Numbered from the stretch's first letter, positions 11,100-23,277 are shown. The stretch: DNA of 64,000 bases from Oreohelix idahoensis (GCA_024509875.1 JAMPIV010018971.1:522501-586500); one strand, 5' to 3'. The notes: generated by a model from the sequence alone, not told the origin. Translations and numbers: made by a program.

Positions 11100-13082
11100 T
11101 CATCTGGCCAATAATATTTTTTGAGAAACCTTTTGGCAGATGGTACCTACTTTCTCGTGGTCCCCATCTTTTCCAACATGTAAACTCCGTATTACGTCTG
11201 CCCTAAACATCTTGGGAAGTACCAGTTGTCCGTGACCATTTGAACCAGTTCCGGCCTTCCTATATAACAATTTATTCTTTATGTAAAATTCTCCTTTGCT
11301 TGGAGGTGTATGGCAGTTACGCAATTTTTGAAAGCACGGCTTCAGTGACCTATCCTCAGCCTGTGCCTTCCTCATCTCTTCTGGATGAGTATTTATAGGT
11401 TCATATTCTTCCTTTCTGGATTGTGATCTGGTCTGCACTGTTGCCATGACCAGAGGTCTCTTGGGAGCCCCCAAGAAGACATAACGACATCCCAATATCA
11501 GAGGGTAAATGGGTGCGTCGATCACTGCTGCTCTGATTACTCCTTCCACATAGCGAGTTTTCACCGTTATCCTGGCAATGGGAAGTTTCATAAGTGGTAT
11601 GTCCGTGGTCGCCCCTTGTATCTCCACTGTTTCTGTGGTATACTGATCTGGGTTCACCAAGTGCGCACTCACAACAGAATCAAAATCTAAGCCTGTATCA
11701 TAGAGACACCTAATGGTGACCCCATTGCAGACTACATCCTCACACACTGGGGGGTGATAAGGTTCCTGCTGTCCAGTAGGTTTGTCCTTTCCTCCCTTGT
11801 TCCCCATCTTCATAGCAGCAAATCCAGAAGTTTTCTTATGACAAAATTTGATGTCATGACCTTCCCTCTTACACCATTTGCAATATAATCTACCTTGATG
11901 AAAAGGTTTTCTTTCATCATATTTCCTATCATTGAATTGTGGGTTTTTGTTTCTAAAATCATTGCGTGGCCTATCAAAATTGTGCTTACCTTTGTTCCCC
12001 TGATCTTTGTTATCAAATCTATTAGAGTTTTGTGGAGCCTTAAAATTGTCAATCTGTTTCTTTTTAGCGCCAGCTACCTCTGCCTGGGCTGCCTGATACC
12101 TCTCAGCGACATTAAGTAACTCACCCAGCCTCTCTGCACCTTGTTCCATGAGAAACTTTCTCAAGTCTGGAGCCATGGACTCTCTCAATTGCTCAATAAG
12201 GATCATCTCTTTAAGATCTTGGGTTTTCCCCAGAGCAGTCCATTTCTCCAAGTACGTCTCTAAACGTGCAGAGAACTGGTGATAGGTCTCACCCGACAGT
12301 AGTTTGGCATTCCTAAACTTTTTCCTGTAAAATTCTCCGTTCTTTTCATACCTTAGCAAAAGAGCCTGCTTTAACATGTCATAATTGTCTTGGTCGTCTT
12401 TGCTCATCTTGGCAAACACTTCATAAGAAGTTCCCCTCAGCCCCTGAGATAACTTTAAACTCCACCTTTCCTTCTCCAACCCATAGGTGGTGGCTAAAAC
12501 CTCAAATCTAGACAAAAATGACTCAATGTCATCGTCCCTCTCAACAAAATGGTCTAAATGGAACCCCATAGCTGAAGTTGAGGCTCCCTGACTAGCAGTG
12601 GCATCGGAGGTAGAAGGGCTGGCACCATTTTCAGGAGCATGGCCTTGAAATTCGAACTCTTTTAGTCGTAGCTCGTGCTCCCTCTGTAATCTCTTCTTCT
12701 CCTTTTCAGCTTCCCTTTCTGCAGCCAATCTTTTTCTTCTTCTTTCTGCAGCTAATCTTCTTTCTTCTCTTTCTTTTAGCCCTCTTTTTCTTCCTTTCTG
12801 CTTCTAATTTTTCTCTTCAATTTGGAGCCGTTTTATTTCAGCCTCCCTATCCGCCTCCAATGCCCTAGCCTCTTTGTCAGCCTCAATCTGCAACCTTTTA
12901 ATTTCTTTCTCACTTCTAATTTTCTTTCAGCAGCTAGCTTTTTCTATTTTCTTTTTTTTCTTCACGTGCAATAAATTTATATCAACCTCTGAGGTTACAT
13001 ACTGGACCAACTCTGGTCCATCCATATTCATCTCTTTTGCAGCCAGCACAGCAGCAGATCTGAACTTTGCTAGGTCTGCCAT
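11100..13082 (-). pseudogene. gag: gag-protease-integrase N-terminus of the Gmr1-like element
   Basis: The likely gag start is the ATG at 13082 (minus strand, 'MADLAKFRSAAVLAAKEMN'). It is followed by a Lys/Glu/Arg-rich coiled-coil-like stretch broken by frameshifts around 12750-12950. The long open frame from 12728 (542 aa) holds a capsid-like region at about 55-215 ('FVERDDDIESFLSRFEVLA', 'LSGETYHQFSARLETYLEKW'), a basic region and one zinc knuckle, C-x2-C-x4-H-x4-C at 283-296 (CKWCKREGHDIKFC). An aspartic protease follows with DTG at 344-346. The end (about 455-542) is the integrase N-terminal region ('GEFYIKNKLLYRKAG', 'SLHVGKDGDHEKVG'). The frame breaks near 11130, and the expected last zinc-ligand Cys appears to be Phe ('EACGIFHEG'). 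Confidence 0.88.
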
Positions 13083-13316
13083 AATATCAATCTTTACAAT
13101 GATCTAATATAATTTTCAAAGCTCTTAATTAACAGAGTGCTAACACTAACTAATTAATTAACCAATTAATTAACTAATTACTGGCTCTCAACAGTCCATC
13201 AGCTTTTATTTTCCCTTTTAAATACTTTTATAACTTTTGGGGACACTAGTGCTACAATATTTAAATTACTAAACAACTAACAAGTTCAAATCCCGGAAGA
13301 AGAGACCCCAATTTAT
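13083..13316 (-). promoter_or_regulatory. 5' leader and primer-binding-site candidate
   Basis: On the minus strand the sequence just inside the 5' LTR starts TGGGGTCTCTTCTTCCGGGA and continues TTTGAAC. It begins with TGG and contains what looks like the complement of a tRNA T-arm (CCGGGATTTGAAC), as expected of a tRNA-primed retrotransposon, though the spacing to TGG is about 3 nt longer than a simple match to one tRNA 3' end. The rest is TTAATTAA-rich leader. Confidence 0.55.
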
Positions 13317-15741
13317 CGTGGTGGGTTTTGATGTTATGAAATGATGTTGATATTTTTCCTTAATGTACTGAATGAGGCCAGCTGTGAAGGTCCCTGATTC
13401 TAACAAATTTAGGGTTGAGTTATCAGGGTACCTTTCTGCTACCACCTTATGGCCTCAAGCAGACTTATTCTTGACTAGTATGAATGATAGCTACGTCTAA
13501 TGTCTAGGGATATGCAAGTGTGGTGTGATGGTACTTTAACAATAATACACCTCTACACAAACAAGTATTAAGGTCTATGATTAAAGGAAATAACACCTGG
13601 GATAAATTTGTACAATTAATAATTTTCTGTATGATTTATTTGGTCCTGAACCTAGTATTCTTCTGGTCAGGACTTTAAAAATGAAAAGAATTCAAGATAT
13701 ATACAAAATGTAAATTTTAGACCCACAGGGACAAGTGTCCAAACAAATACTGTTAAATTATACTAATAGTGTTACTAAAATCTGTCTATTACTGGTTTCT
13801 AACACTGGATGGCTGTTTGGGATTCTTTAATCACTCCCAGTCTCTTTACAATATAATGTCACTGTTAATTTCACTAGGGAAATATTTTATTTCTTGAATA
13901 CAGGGGTATGCTGCTCTTATAGCTGATGTACTGTTAGGGTACCAGATATTTCACTTATCTGGCCCACTGGAACTGTCTGAATTCTTTCTGCCGAATGACC
14001 ACTGCTCCAAAAGTAATAGGGGGGAAACTGGCGACCCCTATCACTACTGGCCTCCAAAACTCCTCAACAGCTTTCACATAGAACTCTGGCACCGGACTAG
14101 TGCCAGTTAAGACCCTGTAATAATGAAACAATGTCTCCTGTGTGATATCTTATTTAGACTGTGTTTTATATACAAAAGAGCATACATAAGAAATAAAGAG
14201 CTGGGTCATATCCAATGGACCAATCCAGCACATCCATTCCACAGTGTACCAGTGTTGTTCACATGTCTCTCCTACAAAGGCGGCACTGCATCTGCAATAA
14301 TATTATTAATCTTTCTTTTCTACCATACAATGGGATAGGTGAGCTGTGTCCCTCTGGTCACCTAAGAAAACATTTTATTTCACAAAACATGTGCATTTAC
14401 AAAACTGGCAATGTGTTTTATCTTAATTCTCCTTCAGGCCCTGCACAAATCAGCTTGGGACCTGATTACTTACAGTCGTGATGGCAGCATCTCTCACTCA
14501 CATTTTTAAACAAAATATATATGAATAATGTCGGTCTTACCAGAAATTCAATGAAAAAAAACACAGGTACGTTGAATAGCAGATTCCAGATGTACTGCTG
14601 GCTGAACTGTGATGCCTATACTTTCATATATATTTGCTTTAATAAGGCTAATCACTTTTCTTCAGAAATACACAACGTCCTGTTCTCGGGACTATCTTCT
14701 ACAAATGGCGTCAAGCCTTTAAATTTTCTTAATAATATGAAAGGCTTTGGCCAATAAACGAACGACAATTTTGAAATTTGAAATTAAAAGCAAAAACAGA
14801 CTTGATTGTTGGACACTACCAAGTTTTTTCCTCTCTCCTTCTTAGATTTCTACTGCTAAATATATTTTGTGTTAAGCCATCCCATAATTTTTCTCCCCCT
14901 TTTCTGCCCCTTTCTACAACAGACTACTTGTAACCTTTTCCTGCCTTTTTCAAGGACGCGTCAAAAAAGTCACCGTTAGTGCAAGTCCAAACGAGCATAT
15001 GTTGGTCTGTCTGTACGAACAAATACCGTCTTTTGTCTATAACTTTATTTCTATCTGTCGGATTTTTTGTTTGAAAGCATATTACCCACCAGGACAAGAC
15101 CAGCTCTTAGACTAGCTAACTTTTATGATCATAAACCTAGTAATAAAGAATTCCATATATTTTCCATTTTGGTGTTCGTTGTTTTCTAAGTGTCCACTAC
15201 TTGAATGTTATAAAAATCGCCTCAGATCTTCCTTTTTCCCGATAGGAAGTAATTATGCGTGTGTGTATATATATTTTTTTCCACAGTGTCTGTGGTTAGA
15301 AATGTATTGGACTAGCGGGGTATTTTTAAATTTTCAAACTTGCGACTTCGTTTTCGACACAAGTTAACGGTCTCGTCTCGCACTGTTGGCCTGAGTAGCT
15401 AATTCAAGCTTCTAACACTTGACAAGCCGGCAGCAGGTGTCCGCTCTCTCAATCTTATGCGTTCGTGGGTTTTATTCTTTCTATCTTTCCTGGAACCACT
15501 ACGCTAGTAGAATTTTCAAATTTTTATCGTTAACCCTTGACGGGCGCGTTTTAAATGCTAATACTACCAACGCGGCGATAAGATTTCTAACTATGTTCTG
15601 TCCTGCTTAAATCAATGCGGTTTCTGGCGCAGGAAAGAAGACGCGTTACAACTTAACTAATTTTATTTCTACTGCTATTATTTTTACTTTAATATATATA
15701 TAATTTATGATTCTATCGCTGTATCACTGTACTTTACCACA
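13317..15741 (-). repeat. 5' LTR of the Gmr1-like element
   Basis: About 2425 bp, the partner of 6225-8646. Its outer end on this strand is TGTGGTAAAGTACAGTG. It abuts a C homopolymer at 15743-15755. As 5' LTR it should hold the element's promoter, but I could not fix a TATA box with confidence. Confidence 0.9.
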
Positions 15742-17040
15742 GCCCCCCCCCCCCCATCCTTCTTTTCCCCCCATATTCCTTTTCAACCATCCCATTTAAC
15801 TCAGAATTTACCCTAGATGAGAATTAAACGTATTCCCTCAAGAGATAACTTTCTTTTCATTTAAATTGAACATCTTTATATATACTTTACTTTTAAATGA
15901 AAGGTTAATAGTACAGATAGAATATGTTTACATTTAAATTTCCACTGATTGAAAAGTTTTCACAATATATATTGAATATGTATTCATTTACATTTACACT
16001 GATTGAAAAGCTTAGAAACTTTCATTAATTTTAAGGTGAATATGTTTATACAGGCATTTACACTAGTTTGAAAATGTAACTGTTATACTTAGAATATACA
16101 TCATTTCCTTCCTGCCCATATCATCCTTTCCGCCGCGTGTATGTCTGTAATTAGCGCTAATCTTAGCAAAGCTTTGCCGCGCCCTTGCAAATGTTATGCA
16201 TACAGCAGCAAGGAGTGTCAAATGGTTTTGACAATATTATCTCAGCCGCACCTTGCAAAGCCGGGAGAAATGGGTAACAAACAGACATGACGACTATCCT
16301 TGAGAGGATAAATATAAGGAAAATACAAAATATCTGCTACAATGGATAGAGAGAGAACAAAAGTGCGACCATTGAAAGCACGCAATAAAATCAGTACCAC
16401 AAATGTAACTGATTACTGCCGTAGTGAAATAGAGAGCGAGAAGAGGTCGCCCCATTCTGTCACACCTGTTAGCAGTCTGAATTGAACTTTACATTCACGT
16501 GAAAGGAAATTGTATGATTATTTGATCATATGATAGTGGGAAAACGCTATCAAGAAGGTTAGAAAGGCAAACAAAAGTTAAGCGCTTGTAATTGAATTGC
16601 ACTCCTCGCTATACGTATAAGTTTGTGTATGCGCATGTGTGTGTGCATGTGTGTGCTGTAGCAAATCGGATTTGAACTTTGCATTCACGTGAAAGTAAAC
16701 TTTATGTTTTATTTGATATTTTTATATTGAAAAAAAGGACAGATACTTTTTAAATTTCAACCAAAAACATAATACAACGGTTCTGATGTAATTGCACGCC
16801 TTACTTTCAAGTTTTTGAGTGTCCTGTGAGCAATTTCATCGGCAGGTTTATTCAAGACATGGAAAATTAACTCAGGATTTCTCCTGAGCTTAATGTCTGG
16901 GAACACTGCATTACGTCACATTGAGGCGGGGTATTCAACCTGTAAACAGAGAAAAATGTATTGAAATATAAAAGTGACACCTGGGCATAACAATTTAACA
17001 TGATGTACTGAAGCGTGATGTTATACTTAAAAAGAAGTAA
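15742..17040. other. Unassigned DNA with imperfect internal repeats
   Basis: A C run (15743-15755) is followed by AT-rich DNA. At about 15900-16080 a loose 60-80-bp repeat is visible ('ACTGATTGAAAAG' occurs twice, with a degenerate third copy). The phrase 'cattcacgtgaaag' occurs at about 16494 and 16683, with a variant near 5147. No gene seen. Confidence 0.45.
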
Positions 17041-17231
17041 AAGCTGCCCCATAGAAAATAATGCCATAAGGGAGTAAAATGTTAGAGACTTCACTATTTC
17101 CTTCCCTAACTCAAAGTCAGGTACCCATTTACAGCTGGGTAGACTGGAGTGTGCCAGTATCATGATTCGAACCCGGCATATTTACTGCGAGAGACCAGTA
17201 CTCTTACCACTCTGTCAGTCGACGCTCGATC
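17041..17231 (-). mobile_element. tRNA-derived SINE (family S), minus strand, partial
   Basis: Reverse complement of the family-S body and head: 'CTTCCCTAACTCAAAGTCAG', 'CCCATTTACAGCTGGGTAG', then B-box complement 'GATTCGAACCCGG' and A-box complement 'CTCTTACCACTCTGTCAGTC'. The tail side is shortened compared with 4802-5100. Confidence 0.8.
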
Positions 17232-17958
17232 TTATACTTAGACTGTCGAAAACATAGACTGATCTTTGGTTATAAGACTAGCGTTGGCTAAACCACACGA
17301 AGTGTAGGTACATGTCAGGGATTAGATGTTACAAAGCTACTTAAGACTAGAGCCGGATTTATAGTATTCGGCGCCCGGCGAGAGGTTTGACACGCGCACC
17401 CTCCTGCACACTTCTAACCGCCAAAAGTTGAATTCAACTGGCAAATGAAGTAAGATTCGTGAATAAAATTACACATCAGCGTTAGATAGTTATTATTTTG
17501 GAAAACAAAAATTACTGACAATGAATGTTGAAAACGTTTCACTCTTTGGTATTTGTGTTTTATTATGTACGATTTACATTGCATTCTCTGTCTTGGGCTT
17601 ATTATATCGCAGCTGAAGAAAAGTCACGTCTATTGACCATAAATATACTTATATTTATATAATTATCTATCTTTTTCTTATAAATATACTTATATATATT
17701 ATTACAAGTTGTTTTAGACAACTACAGTGTTGTTCATCTGAGGAGCAATGATAGGCTCCAATAAAGTTACTTTTTACGGGATTACACCGTAAGAAGCTAT
17801 GACGTCATAGCGATATGGGTTCGAGAGCAGAAGTATGAATAATTGAGCAGAAGTGAGTGAATCGTCTGCTAGGGACTTCTCCTGTGTGTTTGATGGTGTG
17901 AGGACGTGTTTTCCAGATGCTCCAGATATTGAAGTGTGTTCATACATATTTATTCTTC
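17232..17958. other. Unassigned DNA
   Basis: AT-rich sequence with no recognised gene or element end. The right boundary is the LTR start at 17959. Confidence 0.4.
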
Positions 17959-19391
17959 TGTGACGGTGCGAAGACGATGTGTGAAGGAGAATAAGGATTT
18001 GTGTGTAATGTTGTCGTCACTCTCTCTGGCCTACTTTCACACACGTTCCGCAGTCACAGAAAAACTCTTGATGACAGGGGTCCCACTCTTATTAATGAAA
18101 CCCTATCAGGTAGCACATGAATCATACTGAAACAATGTTGTCCACAAGTTTACTTTGAAGGCAATTCCTAAGCAACACCATATAACCAAGCTATTTAGGT
18201 AACGCCATCTAATAACCCAGCACAGACTGCTGGACTCTCTGAAATAAAATGAAACAAAATAAACTAGCATCGTACTAATGGACAAACATCATCTACTTAA
18301 TAATACATACATATGTGAGAAATTATGCAAGTACATGCACTTAAATGACCATGTGTGTGTGTGTGTGTGTGTGTTCATGCTAGTCTGTATGTGTGTGTAA
18401 TCAACAATAAACATATCTCAATCAACAACAATGCCTTCATACGCATATTAGATACTAACTCCATCATCACGCGAGATAAAACTTAAATGAAGCACTTCTA
18501 TCTACGTGTATGATGAAATATTCCACACAGCGCACTGGTCTAAATGACATCAATTTATCAGTATCTTAGAGGTCTAGCTGCTCTAAAGAAAAAAAGGAGA
18601 TATATAATCTATTCTTACAGCTCTGTACTAAATGTAATAGGCATAGGCTACTCACGGAGCTAGAGGGTACGCTAATCTTTCTCTCACAATAATCACTGAT
18701 GTAACATTAACCACACTTACGGCTCACAAGAATGCAATATAACCATTATTTAACATTACACAACTAATAATCATAATGGTAATAAATACACACTTGTATA
18801 CAGCGCAATGCGATACTAGAATTCCTCTTATAAATTCACTTAGTACTTTACACATTTAACACACAGTCTCACTGTTGAAAATAGCGATGAGATATACGTG
18901 AAATTACACTTAAATACACATAAATCGCCAGTCAGCTTCTATCAAGCTATAGATAGACAAACGCTACAAAGCATTAACTTCTAAACCTGAAAGTCTAATA
19001 TTACTAAACCTAAAGTATTATAAAAATGTACTTATATGCAAGCATACCTCTATGACGTTAGTTCTCTTAGCACAGACGCAACTATGCAAAAGCCCAAGGC
19101 CTCAGTTGGTTATCGTACGAGGGCGCATTTTGCACAAGAACGATCTGGCTACTTCTCAGCTCTCTCACTGAAGCCTCTCACTGTTTCAGTTTTAAATCTG
19201 CATCTCCAACCATGCACTACATGATAGCCGCCACGTCAAAATGTCAGGGAAAACTCCACCCATCCCTCTAGGGAGCAAATCAGGAGTCCTATGCTCAGTA
19301 TGGATGACATGAGATCACATCTTAGTCAAGAGTATCTTCCTAGACGTCCACAATAGGTCCGCCCACTAATGATTACATTCCCACGATATCA
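17959..19391 (-). repeat. 3' LTR of pol-less element copy 2
   Basis: About 1433 bp, matching 23298-24967 over its whole length but with many small gaps. It contains a (TG)n patch at 18352-18374, also present at 23754-23775 in its partner. Ends were set by where similarity stops and by the TG/CA rule. Confidence 0.78.
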
Positions 19392-19626
19392 CTTGCCTGG
19401 AGTCACACCTCACGGTTTTAGTGCTCAACAAGATGTGTTATCAGACCGCGCCAGGATGTCTAACAACCGATGTCTGTCTCGTGTTACATCTGCGTCTCAC
19501 ACGTTTGTCTACTTCATGGATGGCAAAGGTGTGTTTCGTTTAAATCGCCCCTTCTCGTTGGAGAATGCCAACATGAGCACAAATATACACCGTAGACGAG
19601 ATCGACAACTATTACTCAGTCAAAAA
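19392..19626 (-). other. 3' internal end of pol-less element copy 2
   Basis: Short stretch between the gag stop codon and the 3' LTR. No long purine tract is obvious; the bases before the LTR read AGGCAAG on the minus strand, a weak candidate. No pol remnant seen. Confidence 0.5.
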
Positions 19627-20457
19627 TTACACCTTTCTGGCCACACGGTCACATGTTCCGCCCCTAAATTTTTTGTGGTCCCCACAAACGTACTCTGCTC
19701 CATTGTCATTTCCACGTTTATGTCTGATTGCTTGTCGTGGTCTGGGAGAATTGTCCGCTCGTACAGCGTCGCTACTCGGTTGAGAGTTCAGCGAGTTAGT
19801 GCCTGCAGTTGTCGGCCTTGGCGGGGGATTGCTTCCAACGTGTTTTACACTTGTTTTCCGTCGATGTTGGCATGCATTCCCCCCAATCTGATTTAGATTG
19901 GTGTCCTCTCCAGAGCGTCGGTGTGTATTCCCTCCTATCTGTTTAAGATGAGTTTCCTCTTCTGAACGTTGAATGCTTTTCTTGGCGCCCTTAAGGTAAC
20001 AGTTGTTACGGCTATCTCTTGGCCTGCACCCTGAAGGCAACCTAGATGTGTCGGTACGTTTAGAGAGTTCGCTCTTTGAGGGACAAACCGATATCAAGTG
20101 CTCTGGGGACTTACACTGAAAACATCGCTTCGGAAGCGGGCCCCGAGGGCATTTGGCTGCCATGTGGTCTGAAAAGTCTCCACAATTGTAGCATCTTATT
20201 TTTCTAGGCTTCCTCCGTGCCATGGGTCGCCTCCTGCTGCCCTTACATTCCTGGCCGCCAATGCCGCATACAAAGACCGCTTCAATGCCCTGAACAGATG
20301 GTTTGCTGTCAAATTCTACTTTCTCATTTCTCTCCAGACTACGGAATCCCTTTCTGAAAATTTTAGTCTGATGCACAAAAACATCAACACCTCCATCATC
20401 CGGTGTAATAAATCCCCATCCTTTGTCGACATTATACCATTTACAGAATCCTTGCCG
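19627..20457 (-). pseudogene. gag: gag 3' part: LIN28-like cold-shock domain plus two CCHC knuckles
   Basis: Open frame of 276 codons on the minus strand, entered just after an in-frame TAG at 20458-20460. It starts with a full cold-shock domain: 'FCKWYNVDKGWGFITPDDGG' (RNP1 KGWGFI) and 'VDVFVHQTKIF' (RNP2 VFVHQ), then 'RKGFRSLERNEKVEFDSKPS'. The linker 'GGQECKGSRRRP' leads to knuckle 1, CYNCGDFSDHMAAKC (C-x2-C-x5-H-x4-C), and knuckle 2, CFQCKSPEHLISVC (C-x2-C-x4-H-x4-C, intact). The order CSD-CCHC-CCHC, the linker and the 'GFRSL' word are features of LIN28 proteins. The tail holds two related blocks ('ETHLKQIGGN', 'DTNLNQIGGN') and is basic. The inferred role is RNA binding by the nucleocapsid part of Gag. 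Because of its place between LTRs and after capsid-like remnants, it is an element gene rather than host lin-28. Confidence 0.82.
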
Positions 20458-20586
20458 CTAATGCTGGTGCACCTGTGTCTTTAAGCGTACAAACACGGCG
20501 CACTAAGGCACTAGAAACCAGTGCTCACAACAGGAAAAGGTCTAGTTTTCGTTGTGACGCCATTCTAACCTTGGTTCTGCTCTAGG
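20458..20586 (-). pseudogene. gag linker remnant upstream of the cold-shock domain
   Basis: Minus-strand translation gives pieces such as 'EPRAEPRLEWRHNEN' with stops. These sit where the other copy has its acidic/proline linker between capsid and cold-shock domain. Includes the 20-bp sequence (20567-20586) repeated at 21378-21398. Confidence 0.5.
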
Positions 20587-21377
20587 CTCACGCGGTTGGG
20601 CACATTATTTAGGCCCCAACGTTCTGAAAGTCCTTCCTCTTCATATATGCTTAGTTGCTTCTGAGTGACTTTAGGCGAGCTTTCGGTCTTCCTTTTTTCC
20701 GCTTACCCTCAGGAACCCAAGTGAGCGCCTGTAGTGGTATTCTGTTGTTTTGCATTCGTAGGACATGACCGATATATGACCATCGTCTTTCCTTATATAG
20801 TCGGAGACATATTTCTGCCTAGAGTCTTCTCTTATTTGTCGATTAGTCTTGAATTCTTTCCAACTGATGTTCATGAGTTTTCTAAACATGATAGATTGAA
20901 AGTCTCGGAATGTATTCAAGCCTTCTTTCTCCAATGATTTTGTTATTTCCAACTCTGACACAAACACTCCGAGAATTCATGTTAACACTGAGATAACATT
21001 TGAATTAAACAGACGAAGCTTGGTATGTATATTCAATGATCGTAATTTCCAAATTGTAGATAATCTATTGAAGGCGCTAGCTGCCAAAGCAATTCTAGTA
21101 TGGATTTCTCTTGTTGTGTCACCATCCTGAGTCATTTTACTGCCTAAATAATTGAAACTTTCAACTTGTGTAGTTTTTCCCCGTTCAAAATGATATCAAA
21201 GGTCTCGTTAGAAATTTTATCATCATAGCATTATAGACCACTTACAAAATCCGTTAGACTCGCTCTTGTTGTGCATCTGTGTTTTTTACTTACCTCTAAA
21301 TCACTGCGTTCACTATCTAAACTAGCCTGACTCTCTCACCTACAGAAATCCGTCTAGTTTTGGTTTCAGTTGATCCA
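20587..21377 (-). pseudogene. LINE RT C-terminal fragment inserted in gag
   Basis: On the minus strand, words such as 'SFNYLGSKMTQDGDTTREIH', 'RIALAASAFNRLSTIW', 'LRLFNSNVISVLTW' and 'KLMNISWKEFKTNRQI' are typical of the RT thumb and C-terminal region of RTE-like LINEs. It is flanked by a similar 20/21-bp sequence ('aaccttggtt' then 'ctgctctagg') on both sides, which could be its target duplication. It divides the gag of pol-less element copy 2. Confidence 0.72.
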
Positions 21378-22250
21378 AACCTTGGTTTCTGCTCTAGGTT
21401 TAAACGCGTTATAAGCACTGTTTTCCAATCAGTCGGCGTCTCCTTTTGTGCTGGCGCCATACTCTGTGAAGCTGTGCTAGCTGGGACTTTAGACTAGCTA
21501 CATCTGATATTGAGTACCTCCTCCTCATTGGTGAGCTTCTGCACTGGCTATCTGCACTAGCGTGCAATCAGGCTCTTTGCCTTCGCAGAGTAACAGCATA
21601 GTCCCTAACATCCCCAGAAATGAGATTATAACTGAGGTTTTCTGTTGACGTATTTCTTCACAAATGCAAACGGTGGTTACTCATATCATCTTTCGCTGGG
21701 CAACAAAATGATCTCTGATTTGCATTCAATGGTCCGCAGTAGCCAAGCCTTCTTCACCCGACGAAGTTTGCATTCAATCACAGAAATAATTCATGCAACT
21801 CGGCTGGGTGAGAGAATTCCGTCTTCAAGTTGTACTGAAAAGCTAGCCCCTGTCTCATGGCATAGAAACCCCTAGTCATCTCATTGACGTAGTTGTCGCT
21901 CACTGTAGGCTTCTTCCACTATTTCGAGTAACTTCTCAGGGACTGGCCTTGACTACCGCTCCACGTCTCATCCGTAATGAACTTGACCTAGAGACCACTG
22001 TGTAACATTATTGCACACTAATGGCTAACTTATCTTCTACAGTTAAGGGCCCTAAACCTTTCATGCAGCTTTTACCTCCTTCACAAACACTCTTGCCCAA
22101 GTGGGGCCTGTCTTTTCGCTAAAATCGTCTTACCTCGGCCACAGGTTATGTAAAAATCACCTTCACATGCGCATTGCTCTGGCTCTTTCCTGTAAGGGTG
22201 TGAGGATTTCTTCACTCGTGACGGAGCCTTATTTGAAAAAAACCCAGCTG
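21378..22250 (-). pseudogene. gag: gag 5' part (capsid-like) of pol-less element copy 2
   Basis: Degraded, but recognisable by comparison with 61683-62130 at the nucleotide and peptide level. 'CEGKEPDCTLVQIASAEAH' here matches the word 'TLVQVASVEAH' there. The DNA around 21960-22010 ('GTTACACAGTGGTCTCTAGG' on the minus strand) aligns with the other copy around 61853-61875, and about 22050-22140 aligns with the start of its gag. Several frameshifts and stops. No function as is. Confidence 0.6.
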
Positions 22251-23277
22251 TCGAGGCCCGCTCCAGCTCTGACCGGCATGTTGCGTTTTGCGCATTGAGT
22301 TGGACATCACTGTTCTCTAGCCCTAACGGAATAGCACAATTACAATGCAAAACACAGATGGAAAGAAAACACTTATTATATAATAATTACAATAAATAAT
22401 AGAAAGTGTCTCTTATTTTTTTGCTTGCTCTTGTCTTCTCTTCGCTGTTTGTGGCCTGTAGCAGTTTCAGGTGCTGCCTGGTGATACAATTGTCGTCTCT
22501 GGCTGAATGTCAATCGTGATAGGTGCGGGCCACTGGTTTGGCAGCGAATAATACTCGCGTAAGCAATAGTGCTGTTCCTGTTTTGTCTGTTATTGGCTGA
22601 CTAGATCGGTTAGCTTGGAACGATACTACTCTGCAGGAAAATATGATATATACAGCAAACTGGCTGGTCTTTCTGGCATTGGGAAGGAAGATATTCAATG
22701 GATGTGCACGGATCCTCCTCCTTCTTACTTCATTCGACTTCTCTGGACCCCGTGACACCTCAGGCGTGCTCTTCGCACGATAGGTTGCAGGCGGTGCAAA
22801 GCGGAAATATTCTCTTTACCAGAGGTGCACCTCACTGACTACTCACTCCGGTTGCTTCGCTGTTACATGACTGCGTTTCTTATCTTGAGAGTATGTGCCT
22901 TAGGGGGTGGCCTTCGAAACTTCACTCGCGGGTCTCGTTAAGTCTTACTTTGGAACCCATCATGTGTCAGTGTGTTCCAGATCATGTCATAACTTGTTCT
23001 TTGCCACGGGGTTTTGGTAGACGGATGTTACATTTGGCCAGATGCGTTAGAATTTGGGCGTAATCTGTAATGGGAATCTTGAAGCTGGGAGTTCGCGACA
23101 TACCTCAGTTCTCTCCACTAGAGCGGCTTACTTCGGGTTAGCTGACGCGAAACGTTGGGTATATAGCTCACAGGCGCATTGATGGTGCAATCACTGTTTT
23201 TGTAGTGACCTCTCATTGCAGAATTGTTTAACATTCCCGCGTAAATGACTCGATAACTACACTGTCCTGCAGTATTC
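22251..23277 (-). other. Leader region of pol-less element copy 2
   Basis: About 1 kb between the primer-binding site and the first recognisable gag. The other copy has only about 80 bp here, so this is either a long 5' untranslated leader or a later insertion. I recognise nothing in it. Confidence 0.4.

Larger units (their letters stand above)
6225..15741 (-). mobile_element. Gmr1-like Ty3/gypsy LTR retrotransposon, complete but defective
   Basis: Two long direct repeats (6225-8646 and 13317-15741) enclose a 4.7-kb internal region with gag, protease, integrase pieces, RT and RNase H on the minus strand. LTRs start TG and end CA when read with the genes. A primer-binding-site-like sequence sits inside the right LTR and a polypurine tract (AAGTGGGGAGATG) inside the left one. 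Flanks are GCCTC (6220-6224) and GCCCC (15742-15746), a possible 5-bp target duplication with one mismatch. RNase H is the last domain, ending only about 70 nt before the 3' LTR, and the integrase C-terminus precedes RT. This is the Ty1/copia-like order known from Gmr1-type gypsy elements. The LTR copies differ only at scattered bases, implying a fairly recent insertion, yet the ORFs carry frameshifts and lack the integrase core. Confidence 0.9.
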
